A program made the translations under genes and the position numbers. A stretch of 64,000 bases of DNA. Source: DASRWI01 sp035654655 (GTDB taxonomy: Bacteria; Bacteroidota; Ignavibacteria; Ignavibacteriales; Ignavibacteriaceae). The first letter of the stretch is position 1, and each line of letters begins with the position of its first letter. Location of the stretch: assembly GCA_035654655.1 (NCBI GenBank), contig DASRWI010000016.1, forward strand, positions 144,071 to 208,070, given 5' to 3'. The notes beneath the pieces are model-generated. The model was not told where the DNA came from, did no database searches, and saw only the letters and a program-made list of their open reading frames with translations. Positions 16,691 to 26,363 of this stretch are shown here, in pieces.

Positions 16691-16720
16691 AAAACCCACA
16701 ATGATTTGTGGGTTTTTTAT
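16691..16720 (+). terminator. pckA terminator, bidirectional
   Basis: AAACCCACAA / TTGTGGGTTT (16692-16701 with 16706-16715), A-run before and T-run after. Also serves the convergent response-regulator gene ending at 16743. Same stem as at 4811-4832. Confidence 0.88.
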
Positions 16721-16742
16721 TTTAAATATTTTTTTGGGAAAT

Positions 16743-17426
16743 TTATTTTTCTTTTTCTTCCTCAACATCAAGCATTTTTATATTTCGTACATAATCTGAT
16801 GTTGAAGGGATTTTTACTGCATTAAACTGATTTAATATATCTGTAATTTCTTTTATAGCAGTATCGATATACAACAATCTTTTTAACAGTGCATCTTTTG
16901 ATACTTCGTCCTTGTTCAATTCTCTTTTAATTGCAGCAGATGATAAACTCATTAAGGTTAAAGGCTGCTTAATTTTATGATTTGCAGTCACTACAGTAGC
17001 ATTGTATATATTTCTTTTTTCAGACTCAATCAGAAGTTTGTTTGTTTCAGATAATTTCAATGCTGAGCTTACACGTGCAAGTAGTTCAACTCTGTTAAAA
17101 GGTTTTTTAATGTAATCAAAAGCTCCGGCTTCAAGACCTTCTTTAATATCTTCAACTCCTGATTTAGCAGTAACCATAATAACAGGAATCCTGGATATTT
17201 CAGGGTCATTTACAATCTGTCTGCAAACTTCAAGGCCATCAACTTCAGGCATCATTACATCAAGCAATATCAAGTCCGGAAGTTCTTCCTTAACTTTTTG
17301 AAGTCCGGATACACCATCATAAGCTGTTATTACTTCATAACCTTCATGTTCTAATCTATCTTGCAGAAGAAAAACATTTTCCGGAAGGTCATCAATTACA
17401 AGAATTTTTTTCTTTCTAATTAACAT
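16743..17426 (-). CDS. response regulator with C-terminal histidine-phosphotransfer-like helices
   Basis: 227 residues. Residues 7-125 are a complete receiver (IDD at 11-13, phospho-acceptor Asp56 in LLDVMMPEVDG, Lys108 in YIKKPF). The C-terminal part is not a DNA-binding domain: residues 145-205 read like the dimerisation/phosphoacceptor helices of a histidine kinase, with His150 in TANHKIKQPL, but no ATPase domain follows. It could accept phosphate on both Asp and His, or dimerise with the hybrid kinase. Its start codon lies inside the end of the hybrid kinase gene (11-base overlap), so the two are translationally coupled. Last gene of the pilus cluster. Confidence 0.85.
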   Translation of the reverse strand: MLIRKKKILVIDDLPENVFLLQDRLEHEGYEVITAYDGVSGLQKVKEELPDLILLDVMMPEVDGLEVCRQIVNDPEISRIPVIMVTAKSGVEDIKEGLEAGAFDYIKKPFNRVELLARVSSALKLSETNKLLIESEKRNIYNATVVTANHKIKQPLTLMSLSSAAIKRELNKDEVSKDALLKRLLYIDTAIKEITDILNQFNAVKIPSTSDYVRNIKMLDVEEEKEK

Positions 17427-20400
17427 CTATTTTACTAAACACCTTATTGATTTTTAATTGCATTATTCCTGAATTAACAGGCTTAGTTATATAATCATCA
17501 AAGCCGTGTCTTAAAATTATAGCTTTATCCTCAAGCATGGCTTTAGCGGTTACAGCAAATACGGGAATATTTTTATTTTTTTCTTTTTCTCTAATCTTTT
17601 TAATAGCCTGGAATCCATCCATTTCAGGCATCATAATATCAAGCAAAATTAAATTTGGGGAAACATTCTCCAAAAGCTCAAGACATTCTTTTCCGTTCTT
17701 AGCCAATATAGTTTTACATCCGCAAGCTAATACAATTTCATTTAAGGTAAACAAAGTATCAGGGTCATCATCTACTATTAATACCTCACCTTTGTAACTT
17801 TGTACTATCTCATCTGTATGTAACATTTGTCTTTTTACAAAAATATTTTGTTCAGTAGCTTTTTTATTGTCACTTTCCTGAATATCAATTCTATCTCTAA
17901 CAATTTTCAAAACATCCAAAGGATGAGTTTTTGATTTTAAAGTAATAGACTCGACAATATTGTTCAAAGAATTTTTTTCTTCTTCCGAAATTTCTTTTTC
18001 AGTATTTAAAATAATTGGAATATGTTTAGTTTCATCGTGTGTCTTTAATTTATGCGAAAGTGTTATCCCATCAACACCTTTCATAATTACATCAAGCACA
18101 ACCAAGTCAGGCTGAGCTTCAAGAATCTTACTAAATGCATATTCACTATCTTTAATATATTCTATCCTGATGTTCTCTGTTTGAAACGCATTTTTATAGA
18201 GTTCAAACTGAGTTTCATCGTCATCAACAATAATTATCTTTTCAATCTTTTTATGTTTATAATTTTCAAGCTTAATTAATGTCTTATACATTTTCTCAGG
18301 AGAAACAGGTTTGACAAAATATTCATATGCTCCAAAACCATAACCTAATTTCTTTTCGCCAAGAATAGACACTAAAATTATAGGTATATCCTTTGTAAAA
18401 CCATTTTCTTTTAAATCTCTAAGAATGGTCCATCCATTATGTTCCGGAAGCATAACGTCAAGAGTAATTGCAAATGGCTGAAGGTTTATAGCCTTCTGCA
18501 TTCCTTCAATTCCATTATCTGCAAACTCAACATTATAGCCCTTAGTAATTAAATACTGACCAATGGTGTAACGTACCTTCGGGTCGCTGTCTATTATTAA
18601 AATTAAATTTTTCTTTTTAGATGTTTTATCCTGCTCAACTTGAATTTCTTCCTGAGGTTCTTTTATGCCTACAATAGAAACAGGAATTTCAAAAGAAAAA
18701 GTGGAGCCAGCACCTAAAGAACTTTCAACTGTAATACTTCCATTCATCATTCCGGCAATTCTTCTACTAATTGCTAACCCTAAACCGGTACCATTGTATT
18801 TTCTGGTGGTGGTACCATCAAGCTGTCGGAATTCTTCAAATATAATTGCCTGGTCATCCTTTGATATTCCAATGCCTGTGTCTATTACATCAAACTTTAT
18901 TTTGCCATTTTCAATTTTGTTTACTTTAAGATGCACATATCCTTTTTCAGTAAACTTGATGGCATTAACTAATAAATTTAAAAGAACTTGAGTTATTTTT
19001 CCTTTATCAGTATTTATTATAACTCTCGAATCAACATTCTTAATAATTTTAAACTGAAAGTCCTTCTTTGACAGTAGAGGCTGTATTGAAGTATCAATAT
19101 CATTTAATAATTCGCCAATAATGGTGTCTTCATAATGCAGCTCCATTTTTCCAGCTTCAATTTTTGAAAGATCAAGAATGTCGTTTATTAAGGACATCAA
19201 CCTTTTACCGCTGTTAACAACAACTTCTAATCGTTCTTTATTTTTTCCTGTACAAGCTTTTTCTTCCAGTAGAAGTTCTGTTAAACCAAGAATTGAATTC
19301 ATTGGTGTACGAAGCTCGTGTGAAATACTTGCGAGAAAATGAGATTTTAATCTGGTTGATTCTTCAGCTTTAATTTTTTGAATTTCAAGTTCGTCTGCTT
19401 TTTCTTTTAAGCTTCTATGCAATTCCAACAATCTTTCATTTTGTTGCACAACTTGAATATTCTGCTTATGATAATCTTCATTAAGAGTTTTTAATTCTTT
19501 AATTAAATTTTCAAGCTGAGTAACTGCAGCAGCATTAACTAAACCAATGGCAAGCTGGTCTTTTATCTTTGTGATGTATAAATTGGTTTCTTCTAAAGGT
19601 TTTTTCACCGCACCTAATTCGAGAACTGCAATTACTTTTTCATGATATATTATCGGTATTACAATTAAATACTTTATGCGAATATCAATAAATCCGGTAT
19701 TGATCAGTGGAGCATCTTCATTAAAAAATACTTCTTTAGTTTCTTTATTATCTATAACAGGTTTAAAGAAATCATAACTGTCACGCTCAAAGTAAGACTT
19801 ATTTATTCCGTATGAACTTGTTAAAGTAACGTTATCATCATCAACTCTAAACAATGCACCCATTGCAAACCCGCCTGTATATACAATCTTTTTGAGTGCT
19901 GTTTCAGATATGGAAGAATATCCGGGGTTGTTAATAATTAATGTTATAAAATCAGAATATTCATTTGTTAATTTTTGATTTTTTTCAAGCTCATCAACCA
20001 TGATATTAAATGCATTAGCAAGCTGACCTAATTCATCTTTACTTTCAATTTTTATTTTATTCTTGAATTTTCCATCACCGGTAATTTCAGTTGCTTTACT
20101 TAAAAGTTGAATTTGTTTTCTGAATTTATCTGTAAATAAATAAACAAGAATTAATGAAAGAACAATACCTGCCAGGCCTATTATAGAAATAATATAATTT
20201 AAACTTGTTAATAATTTATCTGCGGCATCTAAATTTGAAAAAATAATAAATTGTGCAGGTTCTCCTGATGCATTTAAGCTAACTTCATACTTATTTGCAA
20301 GAAGCTCTCTATCATTTATATTAAGCTTGTTGACCTTAAATAATTGAGACTTGGTTTTTAAATAATCTTCAGGTATGGAGTTGCCAGTATTATTATTAGA

Positions 20401-20910
20401 AAGTTTAATAATCTTATTACTTGAGCTCAAAGCTATATCGGCATTTATTCTTTTGGATAAATCATTTAATAAACTGTTGGTTATAAATTTACCATAAAAA
20501 TATGTTTTATCGTTAGATTTGTACTGAAGAACAATAGCTTGAGGATAGTTTTTTGAAAAGTCTTTTAAGGTTATATTTTCTTTTTGAGGAAAATCAAATT
20601 CACTTAGATAATCAACCTTTAGAGCTGATGAATCTTTATCCTGAGAAAAAATAAAATCAATGTTTTTGTTCTTACTATTTAAAACGGCCTGGTTATCGGA
20701 ATTATCTTTTATAAATAAAAAATTAGTTTCTATTTCTTTAAGAAGTTCGTTGTAAGAATATAAAAAGTTATTTGTTGAGGTTTGTAAAAACTTAGACTGC
20801 TGATTCTCGATTACATTGTAAACTAAAGAGTAAAATGCTACAACGGAGCTAATGAGTATAACTGCTACAATAGCAAAGTTTATTAATAAAATCCTGAAAT
20901 TTATTCTCAT
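17416..20910 (-). CDS. hybrid sensor histidine kinase with three receiver domains
   Basis: 1164 residues. In order: TM1 (about 8-30), extracytoplasmic sensor (about 31-235), TM2 (about 238-258), HAMP (260-310), GAF-like domain (about 320-460), coiled coil (460-520), HisKA with His531 in SHELRTPMN, HATPase with GTGLGLAI, then three receivers with acceptors Asp818, Asp940 and Asp1091. The second receiver lacks the usual Thr and Lys-Pro pattern (ILNTEKE, LKSKTHP), so it may be degenerate. The protein sits in the inner membrane and senses an unknown signal through periplasmic and GAF domains. Gene order places it directly after the pilus structural genes, suggesting control of pilus function or surface behaviour (inference). 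Confidence 0.92.
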   Translation of the reverse strand: MRINFRILLINFAIVAVILISSVVAFYSLVYNVIENQQSKFLQTSTNNFLYSYNELLKEIETNFLFIKDNSDNQAVLNSKNKNIDFIFSQDKDSSALKVDYLSEFDFPQKENITLKDFSKNYPQAIVLQYKSNDKTYFYGKFITNSLLNDLSKRINADIALSSSNKIIKLSNNNTGNSIPEDYLKTKSQLFKVNKLNINDRELLANKYEVSLNASGEPAQFIIFSNLDAADKLLTSLNYIISIIGLAGIVLSLILVYLFTDKFRKQIQLLSKATEITGDGKFKNKIKIESKDELGQLANAFNIMVDELEKNQKLTNEYSDFITLIINNPGYSSISETALKKIVYTGGFAMGALFRVDDDNVTLTSSYGINKSYFERDSYDFFKPVIDNKETKEVFFNEDAPLINTGFIDIRIKYLIVIPIIYHEKVIAVLELGAVKKPLEETNLYITKIKDQLAIGLVNAAAVTQLENLIKELKTLNEDYHKQNIQVVQQNERLLELHRSLKEKADELEIQKIKAEESTRLKSHFLASISHELRTPMNSILGLTELLLEEKACTGKNKERLEVVVNSGKRLMSLINDILDLSKIEAGKMELHYEDTIIGELLNDIDTSIQPLLSKKDFQFKIIKNVDSRVIINTDKGKITQVLLNLLVNAIKFTEKGYVHLKVNKIENGKIKFDVIDTGIGISKDDQAIIFEEFRQLDGTTTRKYNGTGLGLAISRRIAGMMNGSITVESSLGAGSTFSFEIPVSIVGIKEPQEEIQVEQDKTSKKKNLILIIDSDPKVRYTIGQYLITKGYNVEFADNGIEGMQKAINLQPFAITLDVMLPEHNGWTILRDLKENGFTKDIPIILVSILGEKKLGYGFGAYEYFVKPVSPEKMYKTLIKLENYKHKKIEKIIIVDDDETQFELYKNAFQTENIRIEYIKDSEYAFSKILEAQPDLVVLDVIMKGVDGITLSHKLKTHDETKHIPIILNTEKEISEEEKNSLNNIVESITLKSKTHPLDVLKIVRDRIDIQESDNKKATEQNIFVKRQMLHTDEIVQSYKGEVLIVDDDPDTLFTLNEIVLACGCKTILAKNGKECLELLENVSPNLILLDIMMPEMDGFQAIKKIREKEKNKNIPVFAVTAKAMLEDKAIILRHGFDDYITKPVNSGIMQLKINKVFSKIDVN

Positions 20911-20919
20911 CTATATTCA

Positions 20920-21285
20920 TCATGAATCTTTTTGAAGAACTTTTCTTATTGTTATTAGAAGTTCATCAAAATCATATGGTTTACTTATAAAATCATTAGC
21001 TCCAAGCTTAGCCGAATCTATGGCACTTTTCACATCAGCATAAGCGGTTAAAACAATTACTTTAATTTTAATATTTTTTTTATTTAAATCCTGTAAAACT
21101 TCAAATCCGTCCTTACCAGGCATTTTTAAATCAAGCAGAATCAAGTCAACACTATTCTTATTTAGATGTGACAATACATCTATTCCGTTAATTAAATAAT
21201 CAACGTCATAGCCAACTTCCGATAACTCTTCCTGTAATAGCTTACATAAATTTTGATCATCATCTACTATAAGAATAGATTCCAT
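20920..21285 (-). CDS. single-domain response regulator (NtrC-type receiver)
   Basis: 121 residues, a receiver only. Acidic residues Asp8-10, acceptor Asp52 in LLDLKMPGKDG, switch Thr in VLTAYAD, Lys in SKPYDF. Sequence style is that of NtrC-family receivers, but the AAA+ and DNA-binding domains are absent. It lies 3 bases after the secretin gene and 9 bases before the hybrid kinase gene, so it is in the same transcription unit. A CheY-like output on the pilus motor or a phosphate shuttle to the kinase are both possible. Confidence 0.9.
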   Translation of the reverse strand: MESILIVDDDQNLCKLLQEELSEVGYDVDYLINGIDVLSHLNKNSVDLILLDLKMPGKDGFEVLQDLNKKNIKIKVIVLTAYADVKSAIDSAKLGANDFISKPYDFDELLITIRKVLQKDS

Positions 21286-21288
21286 TTT

Positions 21289-22551
21289 TTATTCTTTTCC
21301 CAGATTGGATTTTAACTGTTTTACTTTATCTTTATAATTATTTATTTCATCCTTTATAGGAGTATTAGACTTAGTACTATCTAATCTATTCTTTAAAGTA
21401 GGAACTAATTCTGTTTTAATCAAGATTACTAATTCTTTTTTATTTATTCTTGTTTCGTCACTTCCGAAAATATATCTTAATCCAAATACCCACCAAGGCA
21501 AATCTTTTAAGAAAGGAATACCATTTCTTACAACAGTTTCATCGTTAATATATAAACCGCCAATTATGGTCTCTTCATTGTTTAACATAAGGACTTGAGT
21601 ATTAGCAGCAGTTTTTCTTATTTCAGTTGTTAACTGATCAGGAATAAATGAACTTCTTTCTACACTGATATCAAGCATTACATAATCGGTATTATCCTCA
21701 TTATAAACATAAGGAGTTACTTCAATAATAGAACCTGTAGAGAAAAAGTTTTCTATTATATTTCCGGAGAAATCTCTTTGTTTTATAGAGAAATCAGAAC
21801 CAACTTGAATTCTACCTTTTTTACCATCTCTAACAGTGATATTTGGAGATGCAATAATTTCACCAAGGTTTTCATTCTCAAAAAACTTGAAAGCTGCAGT
21901 AGCATCGCCAGTAAAATTACCAACTTGATAAACACCATTTGAAAATACTTTATACTCAGGTGCTATTTGAGTTGTTGAACCGGTTCCACCAGTTCCGCCG
22001 CCAGTACCACCGGAATTTTGCTGATTTAATTTATCCTGGTCTATTCCGAACTGTGCACCAATGTTTACACCTCTGCCTGATAAAAGGAATTTCCAGTCGA
22101 TGCCTCTTGTTTTTGCAGTATTAACATCCATTTCAAAAAAGACAGCTGATATTTTTACTTCTCTGGAATTGATATTAGCATATTTATCAACATCCTTTTG
22201 AACAGCAACGTCCTCATTTCTTTTTTTAACAATTACAACATCTTCCTTAGTTTCATATGTTAAACCTGCATACTGTACAATAATAGTTAATGCTTTATCA
22301 TAAGGCATATTTGTTATTTCCACTCCAATTGGAGCAGCAGATTCCACAGTAGAAACAATTCTCTTGCCGGTTGACATTTCACTAACCTTACTTAAAAGCA
22401 TAATTGCTTTACTAAAAGGAAGATTAGAAGAAAGTGTTATTAACTCATCAGGTCTCTGATAGCCCTTTAATGTTTTTTCAAGGTTCTGCTGTGCATTAGC
22501 CTGTAAAGATAATAATAAAAATACAAACAGGTAAATTATTGATCTTTTCAT
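21289..22551 (-). CDS. short secretin of the type IV pilus (PilQ-like)
   Basis: 420 residues with a signal peptide ending near QANAQQ. Residues about 35-110 form a secretin N-domain (LPFSKAIMLLSKVSE, GVEITNMPYDKALTIIVQYAGLTYE). Residues about 125-400 are the secretin core, with NITVRDGKKGRIQVGSDFSI, the Gly-rich gate region around GGTGGGTGGTG, and ETIIGGLYINDE...GIPFLKDLPWWVFGLRYIFG. It would form the outer-membrane ring through which the pilus passes. Much shorter than typical PilQ (600-750 residues): AMIN and extra N-domains are missing. Lies between the PilO/P-like gene and the receiver gene. Confidence 0.88.
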   Translation of the reverse strand: MKRSIIYLFVFLLLSLQANAQQNLEKTLKGYQRPDELITLSSNLPFSKAIMLLSKVSEMSTGKRIVSTVESAAPIGVEITNMPYDKALTIIVQYAGLTYETKEDVVIVKKRNEDVAVQKDVDKYANINSREVKISAVFFEMDVNTAKTRGIDWKFLLSGRGVNIGAQFGIDQDKLNQQNSGGTGGGTGGTGSTTQIAPEYKVFSNGVYQVGNFTGDATAAFKFFENENLGEIIASPNITVRDGKKGRIQVGSDFSIKQRDFSGNIIENFFSTGSIIEVTPYVYNEDNTDYVMLDISVERSSFIPDQLTTEIRKTAANTQVLMLNNEETIIGGLYINDETVVRNGIPFLKDLPWWVFGLRYIFGSDETRINKKELVILIKTELVPTLKNRLDSTKSNTPIKDEINNYKDKVKQLKSNLGKE

Positions 22552-22560
22552 TTCAATCTC

Positions 22561-23457
22561 TTATTTAATAGTAGTTTTAGTTAATCCTTCTTTTTCCAAT
22601 TGAAGATTAATTCTTTCAATTATTCCGCCTTTATTGATAATAAAGCTTACATTTTGTTTTTCATAATCTATTTTGGTTACATATCCTAAATAAACCGGAT
22701 CTCCCTCAAGCAGTAAGTAAGAATCTCCTTTTTGATCGGAAAGGAATGCACCTTCAGGAATTAAGGCAAGTAATTTGGCACCTTGAACATCAAGCAAATT
22801 GTCAATATTAGGTGGAACTTCCAATCTGATCAAAGGATAGAAAGCATCATACAGAATTCCTGATGAAAGGTCATTCTCTTTAAATTCAGTAGTAGAAAAT
22901 CTATTATTGTTAGAGAAATAAACATCAACAAGAAAACTATAATTAACCAGATAACGTGGAACATTATCATCATCCATTTCAACCTGGTTAGTTAAAGATG
23001 CTTCTTTAACTTTCTTAAGTTCCCTGCTTTGCTCAATAGAATTTATCATTCTATAAAGCTCGTTGTAGTCACCGCTTCCAGTAACTTTGTATTCATAGAA
23101 AAAGAATTCTTTATCAGGTTTCTTTTCCATGTATTCAAGATTAATTTTAGTTACACCTGAAAAATCTGCAGCTATGTTATTCATAAAAGTGAAGAAACCA
23201 ATTTCAGAAATATCCTGAGGTATATTAAACTTTCTTGCTGCTAAAATTGAATCAATTTTTTTGATTTTTTCTTTTGCATTATCAAGAGCCAGCAAGAGTT
23301 TATTTCTATCAAGATCATTCTTACTTAGTTCCGTTAACTTTGCAGTCTTATCTTTTACTTTTCCTGCCTGAAAAATGAAAATATATGCGCCACCGGCAAT
23401 TAAAATAAAGATCAGTAGTGCAACTAAGCTTAGGGTGCTTTTTACTTTCCTATTCAT
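22561..23457 (-). CDS. pilus alignment protein, PilO-like with PilP-like tail
   Basis: 298 residues. One N-terminal membrane helix (about residues 9-30), a coiled coil (35-70), then a ferredoxin-like domain (FFTFMNNIAADFSGVTKINLEYM, YNELYRMINSIEQSRELKKVKEASL) as in PilO. The last 75 residues read VYLGYVTKIDYEKQNVSFIINKGG, a beta-rich segment like the HR domain of PilP that docks on the secretin. A PilO-PilP merger would bridge the inner-membrane platform and the secretin. Three bases separate it from the PilM/N gene. Confidence 0.72.
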   Translation of the reverse strand: MNRKVKSTLSLVALLIFILIAGGAYIFIFQAGKVKDKTAKLTELSKNDLDRNKLLLALDNAKEKIKKIDSILAARKFNIPQDISEIGFFTFMNNIAADFSGVTKINLEYMEKKPDKEFFFYEYKVTGSGDYNELYRMINSIEQSRELKKVKEASLTNQVEMDDDNVPRYLVNYSFLVDVYFSNNNRFSTTEFKENDLSSGILYDAFYPLIRLEVPPNIDNLLDVQGAKLLALIPEGAFLSDQKGDSYLLLEGDPVYLGYVTKIDYEKQNVSFIINKGGIIERINLQLEKEGLTKTTIK

Positions 23458-23460
23458 AAT

Positions 23461-25002
23461 TTACTTCTGATAACTTGATATGTTAAAAATTATTTTAAAT
23501 TTATATGCAGTTTTATCTCTTATTTCTTCAGAGGTTACGCTCTTTAATTCAGCGGTCTTAAAGAAATAAGCAAAATCTGTAAGAACACCTCTTGTCAAAG
23601 AAAATCCTTCCAGAACAATTTTACTGTCTTCAACAACTACTTTGCTTAACCAAACATTTTTTCTTGAACTGAAAAAATTAGAAACATCTTTCAACAAATT
23701 ATTCCAGACTTCTGTACCAACAGCAACTGAATCCAAAATTGTTTGAGTCTGGTCAAATAAACTTATTTTAGTTTCCAATTCAGATATCTGATTAACAATC
23801 TCTTTATTTTGGTTAAGTAATATGGTTTTTTTAGATATCTTTTGGTCCAATTGACTTATTGTATGAGTGTTTTCTAAAGTTTTTGTGGTTACAAATAGTG
23901 CTGCTGCAAATAAAACCGGCAGCATAGCATAACTATGCCAGCCTAATTGGAAAAGTTTTTGTTCTTCTTTGACGTATTTAGGAAGAAGATTTAATCCGGT
24001 AAATATGCCTTCAGCTTCATCATAATATTCCTGCGCAACAGCAATAGGAACAGAGAATGATGATATAAGTTCTTTTGATTTTGCATCAAGGTCATTTATA
24101 TCAAGATTATCAAATTCAAGACGGCTTACATTAGCCTCAGGGAAGGTACCATAAAATGAAAGAATTAAATTTTCAGAATCATCTTCGCCGCAAACTACTA
24201 TGTTATCTAATTGAGTAATTCCGCCATTCTCCATTTCAAGAAGAATTTTTGAGAAGTAAACATCATAAGTATGCAGGTTAGTAGTACCAATATCAATAGT
24301 AGAACCGATATGTTTTAATCTTCTGCCCTGCAAGAAAATTAATTTGCTGTATTCTTTTCCTATATAAACAACTAAAGAATTATCATCTGGAAAGAATTTT
24401 TTTCTTTTAGCTGCATAATAAGCAAGAGATACATCTGAACATTTTACTGAAGGAATTTTGTAATATCTTTTACCATTAACGTTAGCGAGGTTATTTATTA
24501 ATTTAATGCAACCAACTTCACCATTTATAACTACGCTAAGTAACGACCTATCAGCAAGTTCAACATAGGCTAAGTTTTCTTTAGGAATGTGAATGTTTTT
24601 AGCTCTTGCAATTTCATCAGCAATATTTTCTGTGATAGTTGCTGATTTTACGGATTTACTTCCTTCATAAACGTGAAAATAAACCTGGGGCTCTGTTATG
24701 GCAGGAATAAAATTAAATTCATTTAAGTTAAATCCTTGTAAGGCAGATTGAACCAGGGATACCCCTGAAATTCCAACCCCGCCCACTGCTGATCTTACGT
24801 CAGATTTCGTAGCAACCATTGAAAGTTCATCATCATCAAGATTGATTGATGTTAAGGCATCCTCTACGTCAACTTCAGGTTGAACAAAATCCATAGAGGC
24901 TGTTCTTAGTACTTTTAGGTTACCATCTTCTTTGGTAATGACAGCCAGCTTAGTGTCATTTCCTTCACAATAAATACAGACAACAGGTTTTATCTTTTTC
25001 AT
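23461..25002 (-). CDS. PilM-PilN fusion protein
   Basis: 513 residues. The first 330 or so are an actin-like PilM-type domain (KPVVCIYCEGNDTKLAVI at the start, LVVYIGKEYSKLIFLQG and IVVCGEDD as nucleotide-fold strands). A membrane helix lies at about 355-372 (LPVLFAAALFVTT). The remainder is a coiled coil and small alpha/beta domain typical of PilN (LKDVSNFFSSRKNVWLSKVVVEDSKIVLEGFS). In most bacteria PilM is cytosolic and binds the PilN N-terminus; here the two are one chain. Start overlaps the PilT stop by 4 bases. Confidence 0.78.
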   Translation of the reverse strand: MKKIKPVVCIYCEGNDTKLAVITKEDGNLKVLRTASMDFVQPEVDVEDALTSINLDDDELSMVATKSDVRSAVGGVGISGVSLVQSALQGFNLNEFNFIPAITEPQVYFHVYEGSKSVKSATITENIADEIARAKNIHIPKENLAYVELADRSLLSVVINGEVGCIKLINNLANVNGKRYYKIPSVKCSDVSLAYYAAKRKKFFPDDNSLVVYIGKEYSKLIFLQGRRLKHIGSTIDIGTTNLHTYDVYFSKILLEMENGGITQLDNIVVCGEDDSENLILSFYGTFPEANVSRLEFDNLDINDLDAKSKELISSFSVPIAVAQEYYDEAEGIFTGLNLLPKYVKEEQKLFQLGWHSYAMLPVLFAAALFVTTKTLENTHTISQLDQKISKKTILLNQNKEIVNQISELETKISLFDQTQTILDSVAVGTEVWNNLLKDVSNFFSSRKNVWLSKVVVEDSKIVLEGFSLTRGVLTDFAYFFKTAELKSVTSEEIRDKTAYKFKIIFNISSYQK

Positions 25003-26225
25003 AATGCACGTAATATTTGATTTATAACTGTTTTGTTATTTGCGTATGCAACTGCAGTTTCAAGTGTAATTCTCTTTTGTAAATACAAGCGTTTCAAATC
25101 TTGTTCCATTGTAATCATACCTTGCGGGCCCCCCTGGTTAATCATCATGTAAATTTCACCGGTATTATTGTTCTTAATGGCAGCTCTTACGCTTGGTGTA
25201 ACCACTAAAACTTCTTTAGCCATTACACGTTTACCATCTACACTTGGTACAAGCTTTTGTGAAACAACTGATGTTAATACATCAGCTAATCTGTTTCTTA
25301 CTCTTTCCTGTTCAGTAGGATGAATTTCAGCAATAATTCTATCAATAGATTCAACAGCACTGGAAGTGTGAAGAGTAGAGAAAACTTTATGTCCTGTATC
25401 AGTTACTTCAAGCGCAGCCATTATAGTATCAGGATCTCTCATTTCACCAATAACTATAATGTCAGGATCTTGTCTTAATGATTGAATAACTCCTTCTTTG
25501 AAACTAAGAACATCTCTACCAACTTCTCTATGTTTTATAATAGATAAGTTTGATTTATGTACGTACTCAATTGGTGATGCAATAATTACAATATGACAAG
25601 GGTCTATTTTGTTATGTGAATCTATAATTGCATCTAATGTAGTTGATTTACCTGAGCCTGTAATTCCGGTTACTAATGATAACCCGAATTTAATATACAT
25701 ATGGCTCATGGTTTTAATAACTGAAGGATGAAAACCTAATGATTCAAGTGGTCTTACAGTAACATTAATAGCTCTCATATTTAAAGTAAGTGTATCAAGG
25801 TCATAGTATGCATCTGCTCTAAATCTTGCATCAGTATTTTTTCTTTCATAGCAGAAGCTGTAACTAAAATCCAAATTTCTTTTTTCACCAAGAACTTTGC
25901 GCTGATTTATATTCAACAGATTAACGATTAAAACAGCAGATTCATCATACTTAAATTGAGGCCATTCCTTAACGCGTTCTTTTTTTCCGTGTATTCTTAA
26001 CCATATAGAACCGCCATTTCCGTATCCACCCATTTCAATATCAGATGCATCTCTTTCAATCATACTGGTTAAGAGTTTGTTAAGATAACTTCTTAAAGTA
26101 ACTCTATCTTCTGATGGAAGCTTTTCAATGTGGTCAAAAATGTAAGTAATTCTATCCGGACCAAAAAGATAAGGTGGAATTGTATTTACAAATTTGGCTA
26201 ATATATTTTGGACTTCTGTAACCAC
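24999..26225 (-). CDS. pilT: type IV pilus retraction ATPase, PilT-like
   Basis: 408 residues, GTG start with AGAGG upstream. Walker A GITGSGKST (about 184-192), Asp box SPIEYVHKS, Walker B region DPDIIVIGEMRDPDTI, His box TGHKVFSTLHTSS. No zinc motif and no MshEN domain, unlike the PilB neighbour, hence PilT. It powers pilus disassembly at the inner-membrane platform. Somewhat longer than standard PilT (about 350) owing to an N-terminal extension, and the C-terminal AIRNLIRE-type motif is not evident. Lies 138 bases after pilB with a hairpin between. Confidence 0.88.
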   Translation of the reverse strand: MVTEVQNILAKFVNTIPPYLFGPDRITYIFDHIEKLPSEDRVTLRSYLNKLLTSMIERDASDIEMGGYGNGGSIWLRIHGKKERVKEWPQFKYDESAVLIVNLLNINQRKVLGEKRNLDFSYSFCYERKNTDARFRADAYYDLDTLTLNMRAINVTVRPLESLGFHPSVIKTMSHMYIKFGLSLVTGITGSGKSTTLDAIIDSHNKIDPCHIVIIASPIEYVHKSNLSIIKHREVGRDVLSFKEGVIQSLRQDPDIIVIGEMRDPDTIMAALEVTDTGHKVFSTLHTSSAVESIDRIIAEIHPTEQERVRNRLADVLTSVVSQKLVPSVDGKRVMAKEVLVVTPSVRAAIKNNNTGEIYMMINQGGPQGMITMEQDLKRLYLQKRITLETAVAYANNKTVINQILRAL

Positions 26226-26299
26226 TGAAAAGGACCTCTAATAAAAAATTATTTTACTGTATGTTTTATTTATTATAAGAAAAATCTTTTAGGGAAATT

Positions 26300-26325
26300 T
26301 TTCCGATTTGCTTAATTATCGGAAA
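26300..26325 (-). other. inverted repeat between pilB and pilT
   Basis: TTTCCGAT / ATCGGAAA with a 10-base loop. On the minus strand it is followed by AAATTTCCC rather than a T-run, so it is more likely an mRNA stabilising or attenuating hairpin than a full terminator. Confidence 0.4.
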
Positions 26326-26363
26326 TATTTACTTAATATCAAGCAGAAATTTTTACAAAATTT

